A DNA stretch of 64,000 nt from Podospora comata (GCA_017354895.1 CP071493.1:868001-932000), one strand, 5' to 3'. Shown: positions 49,581 to 62,894, counted from the first letter of the stretch. The notes: a model not told the origin generated them from the sequence alone. Translations and numbers: made by a program.

Positions 49581-50436
49581 TTTACTCCCAACACGCTCTT
49601 TTTTTTCTACATCATTTTAATATCCTGGTCTCTCTCTCTTTTTTTTTTACGAGTCTTTTCATCATGATGATGCAGCAAGCAAAAAAAAGCATGGAGTTTT
49701 AACGTGGGGAAACTTTTGCATTTTCTTTTCATCAACAATGGCAATGGCAGGTGGGTGGGCAAATTTGACACAACCTTTATGGGAGGATTGGAAATCATAT
49801 TTTAGCGGTCTTTTTAAAGAGGGATGGGGGGTTTGGGAAAGAAATACCAAAAAGAAAAGTTACACACATCTTTTTCGCCTCACACACATGACATGTTTGT
49901 GATATGCTCAGTCCTTTTGTTTCCCGACCAGCTCACAGAGACACAACTTGAGGAACCCCCAGCCAAGACGGAGACGGGAAGGGTTCTGAGTATGCTGGAC
50001 GAAAGGAATGAATGGGGAAAAGATTGATAATCCTAATTCCGAGAGGTGGGATGAGATGGGATGGGATGGGGATGGGGGAGGACAAGATTCGGTATGGACC
50101 AGGGGGTTGAAGGAGAGGGGAAACCAAAAGGAGGGAGGGATTTTTTTCTTGGCAAGATCTTATGCATGATGCATCTTTAGGGCGGGGATATGAGAGCGAA
50201 GGGGGGGGGGAGGGGGGATTACTGGTTACTTGCTGGTCAAGAGGTGCAGTAGTGTCAGGTATGGGTGGATAGTATCAAGCTTTTTTGTTGCTTTTTTGTG
50301 TTGTGCTGATGGTGGCTGACTGGTGGTGGTGATGATGGTGCCCAAAGAGGAGGGGAGAGGAAGAGGAGGAGGGGGGGTTTGTTGATGTTGATGCTGGCAA
50401 CATGTAAGCAACAGATATCCTCCCGAAAAGGCCGGA

Positions 50437-50458
50437 TTGGTTGGTTGGTTGGTTGGTT
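50437..50458 (+). repeat. (TTGG)n short repeat
   Basis: About five tandem TTGG units, followed directly by a TCTCTCTCTCTC run. Confidence 0.85.
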
Positions 50459-51153
50459 AGTTCTCTCTCTCTCTTTCGGACAGGATTTCTTTTTTCTGTT
50501 GAGAGAGGGTCGGATATGTCGGGGAGTTTAGGCCGTAAATCCGCCCATAGGTAAGGTACATAGCCTTTGAGATGGGGAGATGGGGGATGTGATGTGTTGT
50601 CTTCTTGGCTTCGACTCTTTCTCTCACTTCTGGTGTTTCCATTCCCCGGACATCCCGCGCAGCGTTGGAAAGGTAGCCTTATTTAACCCCCCCCCCCGCC
50701 TCTGTCTGTCCCTCAAAAACAGTGGAAGCGAGCGGGTTGACAAGAGCTCGCTATGCTACTTTGGCTCGTTTAACTGAGGCACTATTACTTGATGGTTTCT
50801 TGGTGTTGTTTTTTCTGGGGTATGGGGGTATGGGGGTTGGGTTGGGATTCGCGCCGCAGAGTACTAAGAGAGCGGCGTGGGGGTACAAAACCTGGATGAT
50901 ATGATGATGGGGGATGTGCCATCGGGGTGTTGGTGAAATGTTGCCGAATGAAGAGAGCATCAGCCAAGAAATCAAACGGAGTTGTCTCTCCGAATTGTCT
51001 TTTGTTTCTTATGATCGATATGAATCTCAGGGGGGAAAAAGGGAGAGGGAGGGTCAGAAGAAGCTCTTTGAGGTATGTAGTGTTATGCAAGCCAAGACGG
51101 CAGGTGGCAGATCGCTACATGGCACTTGGCAAACCTGAAAAGAAAGGCCGAAT

Positions 51154-51180
51154 TGTGTGTGTGTGTGTGTGTGTGTGTGT
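51154..51180 (+). repeat. (TG)n microsatellite
   Basis: Thirteen perfect TG dinucleotides, a likely polymorphic marker. Confidence 0.97.
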
Positions 51181-51812
51181 AGAAGAGGGGATTCTGAGAG
51201 ATTGTCAAAGTTGCAATTATATGAAGAAGGGGGAGATTCTCATTAACCGCCCAAAGACCCATTCTCGTCAGATTAATGCTGGTCTTGGCGAGGGGCTCGC
51301 AAGTGTCGGGTTGACTATAAGTACTGTGCAGACTGAAGGTAATGGTGTGGTGGAGCGAAGACGTGGTGAAGAAAAGGCAATAATCGCCACATATTGCTTA
51401 TCTATGAGATCTGCTGTGGTGCCCATGTGAGCATGCTTCAGATTGTGTCCCCGTCTCACGGGCTGCACTTATCCATAGGACCCCTCCGCAATGACCGTCA
51501 TCTTGTGCTTGGATTGTGCCACTGTATGGTGACTGCCTGACTCGGGATGACGAGCACGTTGATCAGGGGAGGCGGCTGATGTCAGGAAACCACATGATTG
51601 TTTTCTCAACTACACAAAAGTATGAACAGATACCCATCACAACCACCCCCTGGGATTTCTCACCAATCTCAGATCCCTTCTTTCTCGGCTGCGCTCGGCA
51701 GATCTTGATCAACGGCACTGGCCCGTCTTGGCGAAAGCACACAACTCTTGGCAGCCCGGGAATGTCTTCTGTTTTCTCAGCGAACGCCGAAGTTTATCAC
51801 GGTCTCCGACAC

Positions 51813-52835
51813 TCAGGAGAAGGGGTCTGGGGCCTCGACCTTCTTGATCCTGAACTGAGCCGAGTCGATGCCGCATTCTTGAATCAGCCTCGGAATGTTG
51901 ACCTCTGCCCAGAATTTCTTGTCGAAGCTGTCAAATCGGCGTCGGCAGCAAGTTTCGCCAGGTAAGTGCTTCAAGAAGCACATCGGAGGTTTATCGTCAG
52001 ACTTCTCGCCTGAGCCGACTTCGGGAGCGTGGCACTGGCACCAGAAAGAAGGGCTGTCCGACTTGCGTACTCTCATCGATGCCTTCTCCAGGTAGGGGTC
52101 CGACAAAACCACCAGCAGCGCTTTCATCACCGGGTTGTGCCTCAAAGACATCGTCGTACGCATAGCGTCTTGTGGTGGTGCAAATAAGCCATAGTGTGGT
52201 GAAACGCGACGGACAAGGCCTTCGTTGCCTAAGGGGACTTCGACCTCGAGGCGGCGAAGCCTTCCGTTAAGTATCATATAGCCCAGCGCAGGTATCAGCT
52301 TGTTTTCCAGGTAGGCACCTCCGAACCGGTCAATACGAACGAGGACATGCCGCAAGCTCAGCCTTGGGCCTTCGACTGACCCAAGATTGCCGTCATCCTG
52401 CGTATCGGAGCTCCTCAGCAGCAACCTATCGACTTTCCCTGTCTTCATGAAGACCTTCCGGATGCCATGTTGGTCGGCCTTTAGTGTTTTCGACCGTTGG
52501 TTCGCCAAGCGAAGATGAAACATATTCCTGCCGTAGTATATCCCGCTCGCAATTCTATACAATTCCGTACACGTGAGCATCATGTTTACAGGCGGGCCTG
52601 CCACGTAAGGTTCGAAAGCAGTAGGGTCATTGAGGAAATCCCGGGCAGTTTGGCCAACGCCTCGAGCGCTGATCACATGGCCGTTGGTGACGTATACGCC
52701 CCCCGGATGGAGGCATACGTGCTCAACTATCTGCTCGCGGATTTCTGGAGGTAGGTCGAAAAAGTAATGAAACTTGTTGTTGTGTGTTATACTCGTCTGC
52801 TGTGGATTCGGTGCGCTGATATCATGGGATTCCAT
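51813..52835 (-). CDS. F-box-like (LPPEIRxxI) protein of unknown function
   Basis: A single exon of 340 residues. After a short polar head it has FFDLPPEIREQIVEHVCLHP, the pattern that opens many fungal F-box and 2EXR-type proteins, and MMLTCTELYRIASGIYYGRN, the usual second element of such folds. The rest is mixed alpha/beta without recognised repeats; it ends with a Cys/His-containing segment (FWCQCHAPEV, CFLKHLPGETCCRRRF) that could bind metal. If it is an F-box protein it would link a substrate to an SCF ubiquitin ligase, which is inferred from the first motif only. The family is large and fast-evolving in Sordariomycetes. The start at 52835 is the only ATG ahead of the motif. Confidence 0.72.
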   Translation of the reverse strand: MESHDISAPNPQQTSITHNNKFHYFFDLPPEIREQIVEHVCLHPGGVYVTNGHVISARGVGQTARDFLNDPTAFEPYVAGPPVNMMLTCTELYRIASGIYYGRNMFHLRLANQRSKTLKADQHGIRKVFMKTGKVDRLLLRSSDTQDDGNLGSVEGPRLSLRHVLVRIDRFGGAYLENKLIPALGYMILNGRLRRLEVEVPLGNEGLVRRVSPHYGLFAPPQDAMRTTMSLRHNPVMKALLVVLSDPYLEKASMRVRKSDSPSFWCQCHAPEVGSGEKSDDKPPMCFLKHLPGETCCRRRFDSFDKKFWAEVNIPRLIQECGIDSAQFRIKKVEAPDPFS

Positions 52836-53230
52836 ATTCCAAGGCAGCGTAGACTCGTCGTGTCCCAGAGAGAGCGACTAAACACCATAAAGTAGACTTC
52901 GGTTAGACATCAAGAGATATTGTGACAATGAAGACGATGTGTTGAGTGAGCAAACTGAAGGTAATGATAGGAAGGAACCAGCATTTCAATGTGCGGGGGA
53001 GAACGGAAGTCCACAAAGCTTGGGGCGGGGGCGAGGTAACAGACTCCACCGCAGATTGGTTGGCGCTGGGATACTCTTGAGCCTCAACGTTGGGCTTCCT
53101 CCCCCACAGTGACCAGGCACCCTGAACCTTCAGAGGTAACTCATCAAAGTAACACAGAGCCAACATATCGCAGTGAACTCAAGCCGGCGTAGGATGCTTC
53201 AGTACCTCTTCCAGACTACCAGATGTGGAC
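52836..53230. promoter_or_regulatory. upstream region of the F-box-like gene
   Basis: About 400 bp between the F-box-like gene start and the 21-bp array. It should carry the promoter of the minus-strand gene. No gene or clear element is visible, and the 21-bp phase cannot be followed reliably below 53231. Confidence 0.4.
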
Positions 53231-54006
53231 ACATACTGAAGGACAAGTGATGGGCTTGATCTCCATGAATGGAGCCATTGCTTGGAAGACTATATGCATG
53301 CTCACCGTATCGCCATGCCTTCATCATATCCATCAGCGCATCAGACTATCTCCCCTACACATGCCAGGGAGCAAAATGACACGATCCTTCCAGAACAAGG
53401 CATGACTAGACCGACTTGATGTCTTCCAAGCCTAACAGTAGGCCCTCACGCTATCTTTGAACACCTCAAAACAATCATCAGACACCTACCAAGACATAAC
53501 AAAGGCCTATTTGAAATACTTCTACACAAATTCATATTCAAAATTCACATGCAAATGATACTATCACGCCTCTTAGCTATCTTTCAATGCGTATCAACTA
53601 TCTTCGGACGTGTGTTGAATATATTCTGATGCATATTAAGTGATAATACAGGCATTTTAAACATCCTGATATGTGTTTTGGGAACAGGCCAATGCCTATA
53701 GAAGATAGTGGTAGACCTGTTAAAGAAAGTGGAACTCCTATGGAAAAGACAAGAAGACATATTTTTATGCAATGGTTGTGTTTGGAATATTTGAGAAGGC
53801 ATATAGACTGACAGCTGAGGCCTGTTTGACATCTCTGTAGGCCTCAAAAGCATCCATATGGGCCTATGATAGTTGTTCACAGGCTTCTTGATAGGAACTG
53901 GAGGCATTGTTTGTATCTGCCAAGCTGTCTTGGGGATGTAAACAGACGTCTGGTCTATCATTATGCGCCTGTGAGACATGACAATAGGCATAGCAAACAT
54001 CAAAAG
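53231..54006. repeat. degenerate 21-bp periodic array (about 37 units)
   Basis: Cut into 21-mers from 53231, this stretch shows the same hexamer at the start of nearly every unit: plus-strand consensus A-[GTC]-[GA]-C-[CAG]-T, for example AGGCCT, AGGCAT, ATGCCT, ACACCT, ACGCCT. In 37 units position 4 is C or T in all 37 (C in 31), position 1 is a purine in 34, position 3 is a purine in 34 and position 6 is T in 33. A weaker second preference is NAT at positions 13-15 (19 of 37). The other bases look random. The phase is kept with one 1-bp slip (near 53357-53377) until about 54004. Read on the minus strand it is a heptad of residues, x-x-[IM]-x-x-[RMT]-[PH], open from 54009 to 53584 and closed by stops further on. 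It lies between the F-box-like gene and SSB. Confidence 0.88.
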
Positions 54007-54502
54007 CATAGAACAAGGAAAGTATCAGTCGGGGGTAAGAGTCATTCTTCAACAATGCGAACATATCAAAACACGAAGCAGCAGCCAAAAAGACAGCTCA
54101 ACATGGGTCAACAAACAAATCAAACATTTGGTCATCACTATACTTTTTGGTGAACCTCCCTAGTCTACATGCATGGCGCCAAAGAGATTCGGGTCGTAAG
54201 AAGAAAATAAAAAGAGGAAAACACCCCAATCGTTGCAATCTTTGACATCCTCTTTTTGCCTAAGACGATGGCTCCGCAGCGAAATGCAATTCGAAGCCTG
54301 GATCCCTCTAACTTTTTTTGTGTCCCGCTCCGCGAAACAGCATGGAAAGACGCCTCCCGTCATACCGAAAGGGCCCTAAAACGGCGGGCCCCGCTTGATG
54401 ATCCAGACCGTGGCTTCATATCCCGTCCCAAATGCGCCCGAAAACCTAGGTGAAAAGGCCCACCAAACAACCGCTCACTCGTTAAAGCGAAGAAATGACA
54501 AT
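54007..54502. other. 3' flank of SSB, no gene seen
   Basis: This short interval between the 21-bp array and the SSB stop codon is AT-rich on the left. The 21-bp rhythm fades within the first 20-30 bases. Nothing coding is visible. Confidence 0.5.
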
Positions 54503-56742
<2,240 letters not shown>

Positions 56743-57487
56743 TGTGAAGGATGTGTGGTTGATGAAGGGAAGTTTGTGAGGGAGAGCTGAATCTGGCGCA
56801 AAGAAGGAAACCCGATTGCAGCGTGGGGCAGGCGGGAGGGTTCTTAAATTTTCACAGATTTTTCGGTTGCGTTGAACTTTTTTTTCGTTCCCGCCAAGCC
56901 ACGCCTCTAGCCCCACCCTCTTCCCACATCCAGTTAGAGAAGTGAGGGGCCAACCTGGGAGATAAGCTTATCAGCCCGACCTCGTGACAAAACACGTGAC
57001 AGGAGTGGTTGCGGAGGTGGGAGGACCCTGGCCAACGGGGGCGCTAAACTGACAAGAGGGTGGGTGGTTTTGGGCGAGCGCCCGCCCGCCGCCCTCCAAC
57101 ACTGATGAATTTGCGACTGACGATTTAACAAACCTCTTCGAACCACGACGCCACTACCGCACACACCCTGACCTTTGCCTGGAGCAAAGTCAAGCTTTCC
57201 TTCCTCACCTGCCATTAGAAAGAGCTACCTGCACCTGCCCTCGGCGGTTAATTGAGCTTTTTTCCCACCACCCAAACTGACAGGAGAATCCGAGTCGCAT
57301 CTCTGCGAATCCCTCCCACTCAAAAAACCCAACGCCAAAAACGAGCGAACTGCGGGACGCAATCTTTGTTGCCCTGTGGACCCCTCTACCCAACTCCAAA
57401 CCTCACCTCCCCATTTCCCGACACGGCAGTGTTTCGCATTCGACAAGTCGCCGCTCCACACACACGCACACACACACAAACCTCACC
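56743..57487. promoter_or_regulatory. divergent promoter of SSB and eIF4E
   Basis: The two translation genes start 745 bp apart and share this region. A CACGTG E-box lies at 56993-56998 in AAAACACGTGAC, near the middle; bHLH proteins bind such sites. The eIF4E leader ends in a CA-rich run (57457-57478). I saw no perfect heat-shock element, which agrees with SSB being growth-regulated rather than heat-induced in yeast. Confidence 0.5.
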
Positions 57488-58375
57488 ATGTCCGACCAGG
57501 TCGATCTTACCACCATTCCCATCTCCCCCGATGGAGGTAACAAGCCTGAGGGCGCCTCCTCCGAGGACAACGACAAGACCGTCACCGTTTTCCACGACAA
57601 GGACAACTTTAATGTCAAGCATCCCCTTTCCAACAGGTGGACACTCTGGTTCACCAAGCCTGCCAGCGGAAAGGTTGGTATCTCTTTGGGTGCCCCGCAC
57701 CTGCACGAACAGTCTCGGCTCAGCTACTAACCGGACGATTCAGGGCGACAACTGGAACGATTTGCTCAAGGAAGTGATTACCTTTGAGTCTGTTGAAGAG
57801 TTTTGGGGTGTCTACGTATGTTGATAGGATCCTGTGACCCTGTGTTCCTGATTTAGTATACGTGACTGATTGTTGTTCCTCTACAGAACAACATCGCTCC
57901 TGTTTCCGAGCTTGCGCTCAAGTCTGATTACCACCTCTTCAAGGAGGGTGTGCGACCCGAGTGGGAGGACCCCCAGAACAAGCATGGTGGCAAGTGGTCG
58001 TACCAGTTCAAGGAGAAGAGAAACATTAGCATCGACGACCTTTGGCTGCACACCATGCTCGCCGCCATTGGCGAGACCCTGGAGAACGAGGAGGACGGCG
58101 AGGTCATGGGCGTTGTTGTCAACGTGCGCAAGGCCTTCTTCAGAATCGGTGTCTGGACCCGCACCACCGGGAGACACGTACCGGGCCGTGGTGACGGTGA
58201 CGTTGCCGGCGGCAAGGGCCGCTCCCCTGAGAAGGGCAAAGAGATTCTGATGACGATTGGCAAGCGGTTCAAGGAGGTCCTCAGACTGCCTGCCACCGAG
58301 CAGCTCGAATTCTCTGGTCACACCGACAGTGCTCACAGTGGTAGCACTCGTGCCAAGGCGAAGTTCGTGGTGTAA
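57488..58375 (+). CDS. eIF4E: eIF4E, mRNA cap-binding translation initiation factor
   Basis: Three exons, 57488-57673, 57744-57815 and 57887-58375, give 248 residues. The core starts with HPLSNRWTLWFTKPASGK and continues with GDNWNDLLKEVITFESVEEFWGVYNNI across introns 1 and 2. Cap-stacking tryptophans are expected in the NRWTLWF/DNW segment and in EWEDPQNKHGGKW, and the dorsal EEFWGVY motif binds eIF4G or 4E-binding proteins. The remaining conserved parts are DDLWLHTMLAAIGE and GVVVNVRKAFFRIGVWTR. The protein binds the m7G cap in the cytoplasm and loads the 43S complex through eIF4G. The N-terminal 45 residues are acidic and variable. The intron phases are all zero, and the start context CTCACCATGTCC is strong. 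Confidence 0.96.
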
Positions 58376-59331
58376 GTTTTTTGGGGATGGTTAATTGCTA
58401 GAATATGTTTAAGCATGCATACGCCCTGATATTGGCTCTCTTATCCGAGAGCATATCATATCAGCCTGGCTTTATTGGCAGGATCGGGATAAGAAATAGA
58501 CACGATGAGACGACAAATGGGCGGATCTCTTTCATTCCTTTGCGAAAAGTTGGTCATTTAATTTTATGTCGAGGGTGCACGGGGGGGAACGGCTCTCAGG
58601 ACTGCTCATGGTTTATTCAATACTAGGACGTTATCTGCGATTTTGCAAGGCGTTTTCACAGTCGGGGGTCAATATATGTTAGCTTTTAGAGTCAATATTA
58701 TGGAATCTTGCTGCTATTGCTGCTCATTTTGCGTAGCCGCAACCGGTGATGACAAAGAGATGGAGTGGTGACAACAATGCCTTGTTTGAGTGAGGTTGAA
58801 ATTCGTGGAAAAACAAGCCGAGATGTCACACCAATCGAGATGAACTGTATAATGGAGATGGGATAGACTCTTTGACTTGTTGTAAGACTATCGCCTCTTA
58901 TTCAGGCTCATGTCCGGGCGTATAGATCTTGTCGGGTTCTAGGTCTCTGACTAAGGTTTATCTATGGCTGATAGAAAACAGTATTCCCCACAGGGTGTCC
59001 ATTCCAGTGAAATTGATGCTTGAGAGCTTCTGAGACATATCTAGATGCTATCTCGAGTGTTTTATGGACTTTACTTGGACATAAATGCCGAGGTAAGTTT
59101 TGTATACGCTCTCAACGGTTGGAAGCATATGAAAAGAAGACATGATAGGTCAGTTCAATTGTGCCTCCTCACTCTATTACATCCCAGACCAAACAATGCG
59201 ATTATTTGATCAAAAAACTCCCAGCATCATGCACACTCATCATTAGTACTAGCCTTCTAACCCCCCAAAGAATCTATACCATAGGAGAGTCTAATTCTAT
59301 CATTTTTTTCTCTCTCTTCCCCCTATCTATC
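58376..59331. other. convergent 3' flanks of eIF4E and the acyl-CoA synthetase
   Basis: Close to 1 kb without a supported gene, AT-richer than the flanking coding DNA. The unusual open frame starting at 59161 on the plus strand is an antisense shadow of the synthetase's C-terminus. Confidence 0.5.
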
Positions 59332-61304
59332 TTACATCTCATCCCCACTGAACTCCTCCCTAAAAACCTCCTTCACCAGCACCTTCTTATTAATCTTCCC
59401 CATTGCATTCCTCGGAATATGATCCACCACCCTCAGCACCTGCGGGATCTTATACCCCGCCAACCTCTCCTTCAACGCCCTCCTCATCTCCAACGGCGAC
59501 CACTTCCCCTCCTTGCAATGCTCCCTATCCAAAATCACCACCGCGCCCACCTTCTGCCCCCACTTCCCACTCGGCACCGCCAGCACCGCAACCTCGGCCA
59601 CCTGAGGCAGAGACAACATCTCCCTCTCCACCTCCAACGCCGAAACCTTCTCCCCCCCCGACTTGATGATATCAGCCGACTTCCTCCCCAGAATAAAATA
59701 CATATCCCCCCTCGCCCACTCCCGTTGAGTCTTCATCTCGCTCTTCCCCGCCTTTTCCGGACCAGGTCTCCTAACGGCAACATCCCCAGTCTTGAACCAC
59801 GACCCCCTCCCGTCCTTCCCTTCCACAAACTCCTTCTTCGTAGCCTCTTCGTTACGCCAGTACTCTGCAAAAATCGTCGGCCCCCGAAGCTGAATCTCCC
59901 CCACCCTCTCCCTTCCCGTCTCGAGGTCCTTTTCCTGCCCCTTTTCAATGACTTGATGCGTGTCAACATCTACCAATCTTGCTTCTACCCCGGGTAAAGG
60001 CCACCCGACGGAGCCATCCACCCGATCGTTCGGATCGAGGCCGCAAGAGAGCGCCATGCCTACTTCTGTCATGCCGAAGCGTTCGAGCAAAATGTTCCCC
60101 TTGCTCAAGTCCGCCCAGGCACGCTTGATGGGGGTGGGCAGGGCGGCGGAGCCGGAGATTGTCAGGCGGAGGTGGGCAGGGGAGATGGCTTCCCTGGCGG
60201 GTTCTTGGAGATCTTCGGGGAGGGTTTTGAAGCTGGATAGGAGCCGGGAATAAATCGTTGGGACGGCGGTCAAGAATGTGATTTTGGGTTGGTTAGGGGG
60301 GGGGGTGGTGGTGAAGGGGGCGGCCAGACGTTTCCATACTGCGTCTGCGTTGAAGGGGTAGAGGAATTCGATGGAGCTGCCTGTGAAGAGGGGGGTGAAG
60401 ATGGCGTTGATGGTGCCGTGGATGTGGTGGAGGGGGAGGAGGTGCAGCAGGTGGTCGGAGGGGGCGTATTCCCAGGCTTGGATCAGGGAGCGGGCTTGGG
60501 CTGTCATGGCGGCTTGGGGGATGAGGACGCCTTTCTGGTAGGGGGGTTAGAAACTTGCGTGGGTGTGTAACTTATCTGGGGTTTGACTTACAGGTCGGTT
60601 GGTGGTACCAGAGGTGTACAGCATCATACCGGCGGAACCAGGGCTAGACTTGTCGAGTGTGACCTTTTCGTGGGGGCCTCCACCTTGGAGCTTGTCGAGC
60701 TGGAGGAAGGTTGGTTGGACATCCAGCTCTGTCTTGAGAACTTCTTGAGCTTTGGCGGCAAATTTGCCGGTGGCTAACAACATCAATGCCTCGCTGTGGT
60801 TCAAGATGTACTGAAGCTCCGAGGCTGGAAAGGCCGGGGACATGGGCACAGCAATGGACTTGGCCCCGAGGATGGCAAGGAGAATCACTTTGACAACAGA
60901 ATCAGCCTCGTGAATTTGCCGGTGGGTTGGAAACGTGAAATCGGCTTACCCACATAGTCGTAGCTGTTCTCGGCCAAGAAAGCAATACGCTCACCATCCA
61001 GATCCTCCCTCCCGGCGCTCTCATAGAGACGATCCCTGGCCTTGGCTACATCCCCCAACAGCTCACCGTACTGAAAGCGCCGGCCGCTCTTGGAGTGAAT
61101 AACCACAGTTGACTCCGGGTCATGCTTGGAGATTGCCTCGAAAACGGGCAGCTTGGGCAGCGTCGAAACCATCCTGAGACCTGTAAAAGAAGACGACGGC
61201 GACGATGATGATATCCCGAAACGGTGTAGTAAAGATGAAGTAGAGACGGGAGCAGGTATTATCCGAACACCAGAGCTCCTGCCGAGTGCGCGGGCAAGGA
61301 ACAT
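59332..61304 (-). CDS. ACSF3-like mitochondrial acyl-CoA (malonyl-/methylmalonyl-CoA) synthetase
   Basis: Three exons, 61304-60950, 60887-60592 and 60534-59332, code 617 residues. The N-terminus MFLARALGRSSGVRIIPAPV is Arg/Ser-rich without acids, a likely mitochondrial presequence; a second Met at VSTLP could give a cytosolic form. The AMP-binding signature LYTSGTTNRPKGVLIPQ spans intron 2. Further adenylate-forming motifs are ILLERFGMTEVGMALS, WFKTGDVAV, YFILGRKSADIIKSGGEKVS and IPRNAMGKINKKVLVKE with the catalytic Lys. LPLHHIHGTINAIFTPL is characteristic of the ACSF3 group, which activates malonate or methylmalonate for mitochondrial fatty-acid synthesis. Substrate choice is inferred from this likeness only. 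The gene is divergent with the BolA gene. Confidence 0.9.
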
Positions 61305-62244
61305 AGGAAAAAAAGAAGAAGGGGGCCGAAGTAGCGGCGGCGGCGCGGGGGAAAAAGGGAGGATCCGGTTTATAAGTTGCCTGCCCGGCCCTGAAACCTG
61401 GACTCTGAATCTGCGGTTACTAGCTTCGGATAACGCAGGTCGGTGGAATAGGAAGGCAAAGCAGCCAGGGGCTTGGTCCTCACACACCACCACCAACACC
61501 ACCACTCACACAAAAGCACACTACACTGCGGGATGTAGCAACGGCTCGGCTGCCAGGACCGGGAGCTATGCAACAGTTTCCCCAGCGGCTATCCCGTATC
61601 AGAGATCGCCGTATTATTCTTACAGGGGGCGGTGGCTAAAGTAAGGGTACGCTGAGATACCTAGGTACTGTGTCGGGTGGGTGTGGTGAGATGGAGATTG
61701 GAGAGAGGGAGACGGGGCAACGGCGGTCTGGTCTGAAGCCGAGTCCGACAGTACGCTTCCTACTTCTTTCTCCGGGCAGGCCCGCAGAAATTGTGGAGCA
61801 AAAAATGGGAAAGGTCCCACGGGGCACTCGGGATGACGAAAGCTTATGCTTGGGCAAAGTCAAAAGCCTCATCAGGGTCGCCGCACTCAAATGGCCCATT
61901 CTTGCGCGGCCCTCTATTTCCTCGGTAGAGACCGTGGGGAAACTCCTTTACAGTGTGATAGAGTTGCTTTCCATTGTCTTTGCCGTCCGCTGGAAAATCG
62001 GCATCCCACCACCCAAAGCTCATCCCTTGCAGCAGACGGGACAGGGATTAATAGCCTGGGGCCAACTCCCATTGGTCTCCAACGCCGGCGAGGGGGCTGC
62101 CCCACGTTTGTACCGGCGATTCGATTTCAAGCCTTGGAAATCGACCGACGACAAACACGACACCTCTGATTGGCATTTGGGAAGCCCATCTTACATATTG
62201 TCGTCTTGTTCTCCCCGCAGAACGGCACGTCCACTTCTCGCTCC
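61305..62244. promoter_or_regulatory. divergent promoter of the synthetase and BolA genes
   Basis: The 940 bp between start codons should serve two mitochondrial-protein genes. An inverted CCAAT box (ATTGG) lies at 62169-62173, about 75 bp before the BolA start. HAP/NF-Y control through CCAAT is usual for fungal respiratory genes, so joint control is plausible though unproven. Open frames in between are not convincing. Confidence 0.45.
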
Positions 62245-62745
62245 ATGTTGCGCCGAACCGCCTTGAACCACCTGTCGAGAGCCTTTCGCCGGCCGCTTTC
62301 CACCATGGCATCATCAGACACTCCCGTCGAGGATGTGATCCGGGAGAAGGTACATACATACCTACATACATTGCTCGTCGCTCTAAATTTGTCTGGCTGG
62401 TTGGTAGTGTGCCGAGCTATTATGGAATGCTGACTTGCTTGTCTTGTCTACTATAACCAGATCTCCGTTGCTCTCCAGCCCACCACCCTCGAGATTCACA
62501 ACGATTCCCACCTTCACGCCCACCACAAGGCCATGGAAGGTAGCACCTCGAGAGAGACTCATTTCAGGGTAATCATCACCTCCGAGGCATTTCGCTCCAA
62601 GATGCAGCCCGCCCGCCACCGCTTGGTCTACTCGCTGCTCAAGGACGAGATGGCCCGAGAAGGCGGTATCCATGCTCTCCAACTACGGACCATGACGCCT
62701 GAAGAGGAGGAGAAACGACGTGCTCAGGAGGCTGGAGATCAGTAA
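62245..62745 (+). CDS. BolA-family protein (mitochondrial Fe-S maturation, BOL1-like)
   Basis: Two exons, 62245-62349 and 62461-62745, give 129 residues. The head MLRRTALNHLSRAFRRPLST is a basic, hydroxylated presequence typical of mitochondrial import. The BolA domain follows: EDVIREKISVALQPTTLEI, then NDSHLHAHHKAM, ETHFRVIITSEAF, the HRLVYSLLKDEMA helix with the invariant His that binds the Fe-S cluster with a monothiol glutaredoxin, and GGIHALQLRTMTPEEEE. BolA proteins work with Grx5 and Nfu1 to deliver 4Fe-4S clusters to lipoate synthase and respiratory enzymes. An internal Met (MASSDTP) could give a cytosolic form. The 111-nt intron has a GTACAT donor. Confidence 0.92.
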
Positions 62746-62894
62746 ACCAGACTTGACTCCAGAAGAGCAAACCGAGAAATGTAAAATAAAAACATGATAC
62801 CCCCTTTATGACCAATTGCACGAATGTTGATATGAAAAAGGCTTGCCTGAAGCCCGCTTGGTATCTGACATCTACTCCTACAAAGCGGTCATGC

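Larger units (their letters stand above)
49581..51812. other. intergenic stretch with simple-sequence DNA, no gene seen
   Basis: This 2.2 kb holds the 3' flank of the 113-residue gene and the 3' flank of the minus-strand F-box-like gene. Strand-asymmetric simple sequence is frequent: G-rich runs such as GATGGGATGGGATGGGGATG around 50050-50075 and near 50200-50215, a TTGG repeat at about 50437-50458, and a long TG repeat. Open frames are short or low in complexity. Confidence 0.5.

Noticed and set aside
53223-53405. 60-codon plus-strand frame and other plus-strand frames in the 21-bp array
   Set aside because: All plus-strand frames through the array are interrupted by stops, and they do not start or end at unit borders in a meaningful way.
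59161-59997. 278-codon plus-strand frame
   Set aside because: It is mostly antisense to the acyl-CoA synthetase and is Leu/Pro/His/Arg-rich, a typical shadow.
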